From the NCBI GenBank assembly GCA_021808195.1, contig JAKBCE010000149.1, forward strand, positions 1 through 6,090: a stretch of 6,090 nt of DNA, in the 5' to 3' direction. The translations under genes were made by a program, and so were the position numbers. This DNA is from Pseudomonadota bacterium. GTDB lineage: Bacteria > Pseudomonadota > Gammaproteobacteria > Steroidobacterales > Steroidobacteraceae. Under the pieces are notes generated by a model. That model saw only the letters and a list, made by a program, of their open reading frames with translations. It searched no databases and was not told where the DNA came from. This document shows, piece after piece, positions 1 through 5,555 of the stretch (position 1 is its first letter; each line of letters begins with the position of its first letter).

Positions 1-31
1 CCGTCAACTCCGACAGCCGCATCGAGTCCAT
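1..31 (-). CDS. Start of a downstream gene in the pelA-like operon (partial, unidentified)
   Basis: An ATG on the minus strand (31-29) lies three bases after the TGA stop of the pelA-like gene (37-35). It opens a frame reading MDSMRLSELT before the window ends. The tight spacing is typical of translationally coupled operon genes, and a G-run 7-10 bases upstream of the ATG could act as a weak ribosome binding site. A second in-frame ATG at 22-20 is an alternative start. Ten codons are far too few to identify the product. In Pseudomonas pel operons pelB follows pelA, so a PelB-like TPR/porin protein is one possibility, but that is context only and the residues show nothing specific. Confidence 0.35.
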   Translation of the reverse strand, partial: MDSMRLSELT

Positions 32-34
32 CGC

Positions 35-2941
35 TCAGCCCCGGCAGCGTACGGCGAGCTGCGCCCGCTCGGCGCTGAGTTCAAAGCGAACTTCACCCTG
101 CGCATCCGCTCTGCCGTGCCGGACCCGGCCGTTGATGCGCGTCACGCAGCGCGCCGCGTTGGCGAGCGTGACGGACAGCGGGACGTAGCCCTGCAGCTGC
201 AGCGCGAGGCGGCCGGGTGCGCGCGCGAGTGCCTCGATCAGTCCGTTGGCGCTCTTCAGGTACGGGCCGCGCGGCGCCGTGGGCTGAAGCACCAGATGCG
301 CATCGCCGCCCGGACCCAGATGCACGTAACGGCTCGTGCCGGCATCGCGGAACCCGGCGACATTGCGCGAGTCGGCCAGATCGGGATAGCCGAGCGCGGC
401 GGGTATGCGCAGTTCCTGGTCCGGGCCGTAGCCGCGCAGCAGAAATCCCCGACCCGCGAGCGCGAGCCCGGCCGACTCGAAGGCGACGGCAATGCGGCTG
501 TACGTCGAGGCGAACACCGGTGTGGAAGGCTGCTGCTCGGCCCAGCGGTAGACCTGCTCTAGCTGCTTCAGGGCACAGGCGCGGGTGCCGGCGTAGTAGT
601 GGTAGTAGAGCTCCATCGCGGTCAGCCGCCGCGGCCGATCGGTCATTTTGAGCGTCTGGATCACCTGGCTGTAGCCGCAGTAGGGTGGCTTCCACCCGTG
701 GGTGAACTCGTCTTCATTGCCGATCGGCGAGTAGACCTGGAAATACTTGCCCTTGCGTACGCCGAGCGGCACGACGTTGGTCAGCGACGGATGCGCCCGC
801 GTGATGGTGCTGTTGTTGCCATTGATGTTCTCCAGGCCGCCGCGGTAGGCGATGGCGAGCACCTTCGCATCCGGATCGGTGTCGCCCGACCACTGAATGA
901 CGCGCACCGGCTTGCCGGGCGGGGCGAGCAGCCGCTCGATGATGGCGGCCGAGCCGATGACTTCCATTTCGGGACTGAACCGGTAGCCCGGCACGGGCAG
1001 GTTCATGCCGTATTTGAAGGCCGGATTGCGGTCGGCTGCGGCGGCATGCTTCGAATGCAACCCCGCGGACAAGTCCGGATCGCGCTCGAGGGCCTGCCAA
1101 TCGAAGGGGTGAGAGTAGGTGTGCGTGCCGATCTGCACCCAGGAGAGGCGGAAGATCCGTCGGGCGATGGGCCGCAGCGTTGCGACCTGCGCCGCGGGAT
1201 GCAGGCCGTGGCGGATGAACTCTGAGGCGATGACCGAGGCGGTCACCGGCAGCCGGAAGTGCTTGAGGACCTGATTGAGGATCACTTCGGCGGCCGGTTG
1301 ATCGTGAAACGCGCCGATCCAGGAGAGCGAGGCGAAGCCGTCGCCGTCGATCAGACCGAACAGCAGCCGCCGTCCGCTCGAGGTCGTGTAGTCATAGGCC
1401 GGGACCGGCGGCAGCCGCAGCGCCGCGCGCAGGAAGCGGAACGGATCGACGATCCAGGCGGCCTGCAGCGCGCCGTTGGCGAGGTTGCCCTGGGGCAGGC
1501 TGCGCAGCACGTACGGAGAGAGGACGTATCCACCCCAGGGCGTGAGCGCTGCGGCGACTTCGGTACCGCCGGCCACCGTGACCGCAAGCAGCGGCCTCCC
1601 CGGCGGGCTCAGGCGGATTGGGCTGTAGTCCGGTGCGCTCGGCAGCGCCGGACTCTCGAACCCGAAGAAGCGCGAATCCAGGTGGCCGAGGCGGGCGCGA
1701 TGCAGGCCGGCGGGGGCGGCTTTGCCGAGGCGCAGACCGAGCGCGTCGAGGTGCCCGGAGCTCAAGGGCAGGCCGAAGTGGCCCAGAATGGCGACGGGCA
1801 CGCCGGCCTTCATCTGCATCCGCAGCCAGCGCCAGGTTCGGGCGGAGTGTACGAAATGTGATGAATGGAACCAGGTGACGATGCCGGCGACCTGACCGGT
1901 GAGCGGGCCGCTCGGCAGCGCCGAGCGCGTCACGTTGAGGGTGCGTGTGGCGTACCCGAGGTGATTCAGGGGCATCGCCGCGTACCAATTCAGATCGTTG
2001 TTCATCGCATCGCCGCGGCCGGCGTCGAGCATCAGGACCTGACGTGGCACGGGCGTGATCGTGCTCACTCCTACGATGTCGAGCGACGCATTGCTGACGT
2101 ACGGCACGATGTCGTGACGTTCGATGCGGTGGGCCAGGTGCTGCGCGGCGGTGCGCGCGGCAGGCGGCAGGTAATCAATGGCGATGGGCGTCAGTCCCAG
2201 CCGGCGCACCTGCTCGAGTCGCGCCAGCAGCGCACGCGAGGCGCCGGGGTCGACGGCGACGTAGCGCCGCGTCGACTGATCCCAGCCGCGGTAGAGCGAT
2301 TCGGCGGCAACGGCGGTCACGCCCTGACCCCTCAGTGCCGGCAGCAACGCGAAACCGCGGTTGAAAATGAAGCGTCCCTGGGGATCGTCCCGGTGCACGG
2401 ACTCGATGAGCGCCACCAGTCCGGCCCGGTAGGCCGCGCGCTGCGTGGCACTCTTCAGGGCGAGGCGGTAGCTGTCGAGCGTATCGAAGAAATAGTTGTG
2501 GTAACCGCGCGCGCGCAGCGGCGCGAACACGTGCTGCAGATAAAAGGCCCGGCACGCGGGGTTGGCCTGATTGACGATCCAGCTCTTCCAGGTGCGATTT
2601 TCCGCCAGGCGGCAGTGCGCCGGCAGGGTCTGCGCGGCCGGGGAGTCCAGGGCGATCTCGCCGAGGGAGACGTAGGCGAAGACCGTCGTGTGCGCAGCGG
2701 CGAGCGCTTTCGGCTGGACCTGCGCATCCGGCTGCACGATCACCCAATCGAAATCGCGCAGTACGCTTGCCGGGGGATGCTCGCCGTAGAAGAAGGCGAC
2801 GGAGGGACGCTGAACCTCCTGTGCCAGGCTCACGGGGACCCGCATCCACAGCGCCAGCACCGCCATCAGCAGGAGCGGCCACCGCGGCTCTATGGCTGCG
2901 CGCAGCGACGGGCTACCGGGTTGACCGATCATGCGGCGCAT
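35..2941 (-). CDS. pelA: PelA-like bifunctional glycoside hydrolase / polysaccharide deacetylase, periplasmic
   Basis: In Pel exopolysaccharide systems PelA acts in the periplasm, where it de-N-acetylates and hydrolyses the polymer during export. Residues are numbered from the ATG at 2941 (968 aa). A hydrophobic stretch at about 21-33 followed by VSLA/QE (cut after about 40) is a signal peptide. Residues 47-285 form a GH114/GH166-like TIM-barrel domain with FFDTLDSY (D153, D156) and AESLYRGWD (E214), which matches the catalytic Glu I recall as E218 in P. aeruginosa PelA. A middle alpha/beta domain (about 300-420) has LMLDAGRGD. The deacetylase domain carries IDGDGF (D532, D534) and THTYSHP (H607, H611), near the recalled PelA metal-site residues D528, H600 and H604, plus NINGNNSTIT at about 706. 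Residues 815-968 look like a beta-sandwich. Total length is close to PelA (948 aa). The frame stays open to a TTG at 3046, but the extra 35 residues precede the signal peptide and lack a ribosome binding site. ATG 2932 is another option. All catalytic motifs appear intact. Confidence 0.88.
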   Translation of the reverse strand: MRRMIGQPGSPSLRAAIEPRWPLLLMAVLALWMRVPVSLAQEVQRPSVAFFYGEHPPASVLRDFDWVIVQPDAQVQPKALAAAHTTVFAYVSLGEIALDSPAAQTLPAHCRLAENRTWKSWIVNQANPACRAFYLQHVFAPLRARGYHNYFFDTLDSYRLALKSATQRAAYRAGLVALIESVHRDDPQGRFIFNRGFALLPALRGQGVTAVAAESLYRGWDQSTRRYVAVDPGASRALLARLEQVRRLGLTPIAIDYLPPAARTAAQHLAHRIERHDIVPYVSNASLDIVGVSTITPVPRQVLMLDAGRGDAMNNDLNWYAAMPLNHLGYATRTLNVTRSALPSGPLTGQVAGIVTWFHSSHFVHSARTWRWLRMQMKAGVPVAILGHFGLPLSSGHLDALGLRLGKAAPAGLHRARLGHLDSRFFGFESPALPSAPDYSPIRLSPPGRPLLAVTVAGGTEVAAALTPWGGYVLSPYVLRSLPQGNLANGALQAAWIVDPFRFLRAALRLPPVPAYDYTTSSGRRLLFGLIDGDGFASLSWIGAFHDQPAAEVILNQVLKHFRLPVTASVIASEFIRHGLHPAAQVATLRPIARRIFRLSWVQIGTHTYSHPFDWQALERDPDLSAGLHSKHAAAADRNPAFKYGMNLPVPGYRFSPEMEVIGSAAIIERLLAPPGKPVRVIQWSGDTDPDAKVLAIAYRGGLENINGNNSTITRAHPSLTNVVPLGVRKGKYFQVYSPIGNEDEFTHGWKPPYCGYSQVIQTLKMTDRPRRLTAMELYYHYYAGTRACALKQLEQVYRWAEQQPSTPVFASTYSRIAVAFESAGLALAGRGFLLRGYGPDQELRIPAALGYPDLADSRNVAGFRDAGTSRYVHLGPGGDAHLVLQPTAPRGPYLKSANGLIEALARAPGRLALQLQGYVPLSVTLANAARCVTRINGRVRHGRADAQGEVRFELSAERAQLAVRCRG

Positions 2942-3040
2942 CGCTGCGATGTGACCGCGGCCACGGGCCGCAGGGGCGAGCGTGATCGCCGCTGGGGAGC
3001 GCAAGTGAGGGACGCCTGGGTACGCATTCACGCCAGATAT

Positions 3041-3046
3041 TGTCAA
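3041..3046 (-). promoter_or_regulatory. Perfect TTGACA hexamer, possible -35 element
   Basis: The minus strand reads TTGACA at 3046-3041, identical to the sigma-70 -35 consensus. The best hexamer about 18 bp downstream is TACCCA, a poor -10. The same TTG is the first possible start codon of the pelA-like frame, but it has no ribosome binding site, so the hexamer fits better as a promoter element than as a start. The evidence is weak without a matching -10. Confidence 0.18.
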
Positions 3047-3082
3047 GCGCGAGTGCGTCTGCTGGAGGGAACGCCGTCACGG

Positions 3083-3091
3083 ATTATGGCA
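3083..3091 (-). promoter_or_regulatory. Possible extended -10 promoter for the pelA-like gene
   Basis: Read on the minus strand, 3091-3083 is TGCCATAAT. This is an extended -10 (TGn) joined to CATAAT, five of six matches to TATAAT. No good -35 lies 16-18 bp upstream, which extended -10 promoters can tolerate. Transcription would begin near 3076, leaving a leader of about 135 nt before the ATG at 2941, or 30 nt before the TTG at 3046. In such GC-rich DNA this AT-rich hexamer stands out, but one such match can arise by chance. Confidence 0.3.
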
Positions 3092-3401
3092 AGACGATCC
3101 GTGCGCCATGCCGGTTCTGTGCACTGTCGCGCACTGGGAAGACGCCCGTCGGCCGTCTGCGGGTCGGCGCAGGAGGCGGCGAGCGCCATGTGCGGCGGTA
3201 GTGACTCGTCATCCCGGCGGACGTCGCGCTTCAGTTCGGAGCCTTGCGCGCTGCGGGCCCGGTCGCGGTCGCGGCGGGCGTCCCGGGGGGGCTGGGGGCG
3301 CCCGTCACCGAGCTGCCGACCGTGCGCCGCGGGGCGGACACTCTGTGGTGTGGCGTTCGGGTCAGACCGCCGCACCAGACGCTGCGAGACGATAGACAGG
3401 A

Positions 3402-3427
3402 CACGTTCGTCACGTGCATTGTCACGT
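3402..3427. repeat. Three CACGT repeats, including a 7-bp direct repeat GTCACGT
   Basis: CACGT occurs at 3402-3406, 3411-3415 and 3423-3427. The last two are part of GTCACGT copies at 3409-3415 and 3421-3427, a 12-bp period. The middle copy overlaps the palindrome CACGTG (3411-3416). The cluster is about 105 bp upstream of the cdd start and could be a transcription factor site for either divergent gene. No regulator can be named from the sequence. Confidence 0.35.
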
Positions 3428-3454
3428 CATCGATGGCAACACAGACGGCAGACA

Positions 3455-3480
3455 CAGTGGAAGCCGGCACTGCGGCAGTG
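3455..3480. promoter_or_regulatory. Candidate operator: CAGTG half-sites and a 13-bp palindrome upstream of cdd
   Basis: CACTGC-G-GCAGTG at 3468-3480 is a perfect 13-bp palindrome. Another CAGTG lies at 3455-3459, exactly 21 bp (about two helical turns) before the CAGTG at 3476-3480, so half-sites repeat on the same DNA face. The palindrome ends 49 bp before the cdd ATG, where an operator or promoter-proximal site would be expected. It could also be transcribed as a short hairpin. No -10/-35 pair is clear nearby. Confidence 0.3.
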
Positions 3481-3529
3481 ATCCAGAGTCTCGCGGGTAC
3501 GGGCGATCCGCCTGGGCGGGGGGCGATGC

Positions 3530-3937
3530 ATGGACCCTGATGCGGATGCGCTGATGCGGCGGGCACGAGAGAGTCTCGAGCGGGCCTACGCGCCGTACTC
3601 GCGATTCCCCGTGGCGGCGGCCGTGTACGATGAACGAGGTCGCCTGTTCACGGGCGTGAACGTCGAGAATGTTTCCTTTGGGCTGAGCATGTGTGCCGAG
3701 CGTGTCGCGATCTTTGCGGCCATCGCCGCTGGCGCCCGGCGCATCTCGGCGATCGCCGTCGCCAGCGGCGCAGCGGAGGTGCTCTCTCCCTGCGGTGCGT
3801 GCCGACAGGTGATCGCGGAATTCGCATCAGCGGATACGCCCGTGTACTGCTGCGCCGGCGCCAGCGAGATACGCCGCTGGACGGTCTCGGAATTGTTGCC
3901 GAGCGGCTTTGCCGCCCCGCAGCTGCGTAGCCCGTGA
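3530..3937 (+). CDS. cdd: Cytidine deaminase
   Basis: This cytosolic pyrimidine-salvage enzyme hydrolyses cytidine or deoxycytidine to uridine or deoxyuridine and ammonia. The 135-aa product has the length of the small homotetrameric Cdd class. PYSRFPVAAAV (22-32) and NVENVSFG (44-51) form the nucleoside pocket; N44 and E46 are the usual ribose contacts. CAER (55-58) supplies zinc ligand C55 and catalytic E57, and PCGACRQ (87-93) supplies zinc ligands C88 and C91. The C-terminal TVSELLPSGF (118-127) is also a family signature. One small departure is Ala for the usual Gly in the VGAA motif. The ATG at 3530 follows a G-rich stretch (3515-3523) that can serve as a ribosome binding site, and an in-frame stop at 3479 excludes a much longer form. 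It is the first gene of a rightward salvage cluster. Confidence 0.96.
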   Translation: MDPDADALMRRARESLERAYAPYSRFPVAAAVYDERGRLFTGVNVENVSFGLSMCAERVAIFAAIAAGARRISAIAVASGAAEVLSPCGACRQVIAEFASADTPVYCCAGASEIRRWTVSELLPSGFAAPQLRSP

Positions 3938-3949
3938 GTGGCTACGCAG
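3923..3949 (+). terminator. Perfect 10-bp hairpin spanning the cdd stop codon
   Basis: CTGCGTAGCC (3923-3932) and GGCTACGCAG (3940-3949) are exact reverse complements with a seven-base loop, CGTGAGT, that contains the cdd stop TGA (3935-3937). The stem is stable and ends 12 nt into the intergenic gap. No T-tract follows (the next bases are GCACCTTGCAC), so it is not a classical intrinsic terminator. It could be a weak terminator, an attenuator or an RNA-stability element that separates cdd expression from the transporter downstream. Confidence 0.5.
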
Positions 3950-4044
3950 GCACCTTGCACGGGTATCATGGTGTGGCTCAGGAGTCTCGCGACACGCTCA
4001 TCCGCTGGCGCGCGATTCACTGCGGCGCAGACCTACCGGCACTG

Positions 4045-4105
4045 CGGCTCCGCGCGGCAGGGGCGCATCAGCCCGTCCCGGTGCGGCGCTCGGTGCGGAG
4101 CCGAT
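4045..4105 (+). promoter_or_regulatory. Structured 5' leader of the NCS1 transporter gene
   Basis: The arms CGGCTCCGC (4045-4053) and GCGGAGCCG (4095-4103) are perfectly complementary. Adding a G-U and a C-G pair inward gives an 11-bp stem. Inside it GGGC (4061-4064) and GCCC (4071-4074) can form a smaller hairpin, and CGGTGCGG occurs twice (4079-4086, 4091-4098). The structure ends about 40 nt before the transporter start, where a cis-acting RNA could control translation. I could not match it to a known riboswitch, including TPP, which controls some NCS1 transporters. High G+C makes chance stems likely. Confidence 0.3.
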
Positions 4106-4146
4106 GCGCGGACTGACCGTCTCGAGACTTTCCCTCCGAGGACCCC

Positions 4147-5520
4147 ATGAACCGCCTCCCGAACGAACCGACCGCACCGGACGTGCCCGCCGTCGAAACA
4201 CTCGGAATCGCCCCAGTGCCCGACCGGGCGCGGCACATGCGCGTCACTTCTCTGTTCGTGATCTGGAGTCTCGCTTCGGCGTCTGCGACAACACCGGTCA
4301 TTGGACTGGTCTTGAAGGGCATGGGTCTTGAGCAGTTCCTCTGGGTCAACGTGCTCGCCCTGCTCATTGGCCTGGTGCCCTCGATGTTACTGGCGCACAT
4401 GGGCCGGCAGGTGCCGGTCATCTCCATGGTGATGGCCCGGCGCACCTTCGGCGTGGGAGGTGCGACGCTGCTGTCGATCCTGTACACCATCGTGGGTGCC
4501 GGGTGGTTCGGACTGAACACCGACGTGGGCGGGCAGATCCTCTCGAGGCTGTTTCCCGGGCACGGCATGCTCTGGTACCTGATGCTCGGGGGCCTGCAGA
4601 TCGCCCTGGTGTTCTTCGGCATGGAGGTGCTGGAGAAGTTTTACAACTACACCGCGCTGGTGTTTCTGCTGTGCTATGCGGTGCTGGCCTATTATCTGTT
4701 CGGCCGGTATTCCTTCGTCATGCCGCGCCAGGTGGGGACGATTGCCTGGGGAAAGGACATCGACCTCATCCTGAGCTTCAGTCTGCTGTCGTGGGCCTAC
4801 ATTTTCCCGACTGTGACCCGGTTCTGTCCGCCGTCCAGGGCCGATGAGCGTCCTTTGCGCCGCGCCGCGTACATGCTGGCGCCGGGCGTGGGCGTCATGA
4901 CCTCCGTCGTGTTCATGGGGGCGCTCGGACTGATCGCGCTGGGAATGACGGGGCAGTGGAACATCGCGCTGCTCGGCAAGCATCTTCCGGTCTGGGGGGA
5001 GGTCTCGGCCATCGGCGTGATTCTCGCCATCGCCCATACCAACGCGATGAATCTGTACCCGGCAGTGACCACGCTGCTCGCGGTTAATACCTCGGGCCGA
5101 ACCGCGCACCGCATGCTGCAGCCGATGCTGGTGATCATTCTGGGAGCATTCGCCACGGCGCTGGCGATCCTCGGCATCCTCGGGTTCATTCAGGGCTTTC
5201 TCTCGGCGCTGGGCTCGCTGCTGTTTCCGTTCACCTTCATCCTGGTCGTCGACTGGTTTCACGGCCGCTACTACGCCGATGCGATTTCGTCGTTCTACGC
5301 GACGCCGCGGCGCTTGCCGGAGTGGTTCATCTGGCCGGCGCCGTGGGCCATCGGCATGCTGCTCGCGGGCGTTGTTCTCGGCGGGCGGGAGCCGCGCCTG
5401 CCACCGATACTGGCGCAGATCATTCCCTGGCAGGTCTGCTCGGCGCTCGCCGTGACCGTCGTCTATTACCTGGGACTGCGCTTTGCGCAACCGCGGCTTC
5501 GTCGCACGCATGCGGCCTGA
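4147..5520 (+). CDS. NCS1-family nucleobase:cation symporter (cytosine/purine permease-like)
   Basis: This inner-membrane symporter would import a nucleobase or related ring compound with Na+ or H+. The 457-aa product has about 12 hydrophobic segments (roughly 34-52, 64-84, 107-122, 142-160, 167-186, 205-225, 243-267, 285-312, 326-346, 350-370, 397-412, 424-445). NCS1 features include the loop GRQVPVISMVMARRTFG (86-102), GWFGLN (119-124) in segment 3, where the family has a substrate-stacking Trp, LLSWAYIFP (213-221) in segment 6, and HTNAMNLYP (297-305) in segment 8. It is longer than E. coli CodB (about 420 aa), mostly through a soluble N-terminus and a basic C-terminal tail. CGAGGA at 4137-4142 is a ribosome binding site for the ATG at 4147. 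The phosphoribosyltransferase 35 bp downstream suggests a purine substrate, but cytosine, uracil, hydantoin or a vitamin precursor are possible. Confidence 0.92.
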   Translation: MNRLPNEPTAPDVPAVETLGIAPVPDRARHMRVTSLFVIWSLASASATTPVIGLVLKGMGLEQFLWVNVLALLIGLVPSMLLAHMGRQVPVISMVMARRTFGVGGATLLSILYTIVGAGWFGLNTDVGGQILSRLFPGHGMLWYLMLGGLQIALVFFGMEVLEKFYNYTALVFLLCYAVLAYYLFGRYSFVMPRQVGTIAWGKDIDLILSFSLLSWAYIFPTVTRFCPPSRADERPLRRAAYMLAPGVGVMTSVVFMGALGLIALGMTGQWNIALLGKHLPVWGEVSAIGVILAIAHTNAMNLYPAVTTLLAVNTSGRTAHRMLQPMLVIILGAFATALAILGILGFIQGFLSALGSLLFPFTFILVVDWFHGRYYADAISSFYATPRRLPEWFIWPAPWAIGMLLAGVVLGGREPRLPPILAQIIPWQVCSALAVTVVYYLGLRFAQPRLRRTHAA

Positions 5521-5530
5521 GCGGCCGCGG

Positions 5531-5543
5531 GCGTGAGTCACGC
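5531..5543. repeat. 13-bp palindrome between transporter and phosphoribosyltransferase genes
   Basis: GCGTGA-G-TCACGC is a perfect palindrome in the 35-bp gap. As RNA it would give only a 5-bp stem with a three-base loop, followed by GTTTG, too weak for a confident terminator. It could be a protein binding site or a chance palindrome. A GCGGCCGC palindrome sits just upstream at 5521-5528. Confidence 0.2.
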
Positions 5544-5555
5544 GTTTGTGGAACA

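Larger units (their letters stand above)
2942..3529. other. Divergent intergenic region without a convincing gene
   Basis: This stretch lies between the pelA-like gene (leftward) and cdd (rightward). Several frames stay open here, but their products are dominated by Arg, Ser, Pro, Gly and Ala, lack domain signatures and have no good ribosome binding sites, as expected of chance open frames at this G+C. The part from about 3150 to 3350 is very GC-rich, with a run of seven G at 3285-3291 and a short CGGTCG repeat near 3260-3274. The candidate regulatory motifs are listed separately. The length is generous for a divergent promoter region, so a small RNA or a decayed gene cannot be excluded. Confidence 0.6.

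Noticed and set aside
3260..3291. CGGTCG short tandem repeat and run of seven G
   Set aside because: Only about 2.5 copies of the hexamer and one homopolymer run occur. This is within what very GC-rich intergenic DNA produces by chance.
3043..3375. Minus-strand 110-codon open frame upstream of the pelA-like gene
   Set aside because: The composition is Arg/Pro/Ala-rich with no hydrophobic core or motif, consistent with a chance open frame in GC-rich DNA.
1865..3481. Plus-strand open frame of about 538 codons opposite the pelA-like gene, extending into the intergenic region
   Set aside because: Most of it is antisense to a gene with clear catalytic motifs. Its product is rich in Arg, Gly and Ala with no domain, and the intergenic part (ATG 3086 to stop 3481) is an Arg/Ser-rich sequence with no properly spaced ribosome binding site.
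3244..3540. Plus-strand 98-codon open frame overlapping the start of cdd by 11 bases
   Set aside because: It begins at a TTG with no ribosome binding site, is low in complexity at the start and has no recognisable domain. The shorter ATG form at 3433 (35 codons) also lacks a ribosome binding site. The overlap with cdd alone is not enough.
3950..4146. TPP riboswitch ahead of the NCS1 transporter
   Set aside because: The conserved CUGAGA and ACCUGA-type core segments of the TPP element are not present in the leader.
3938..4150. Plus-strand 70-codon open frame whose stop overlaps the transporter start (ATGA)
   Set aside because: The ATGA overlap suggests coupling, but the start is a GTG inside the cdd hairpin, there is no ribosome binding site, and the product looks random (Arg, Ser, Cys and Ala rich). 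The interval is better read as a leader.
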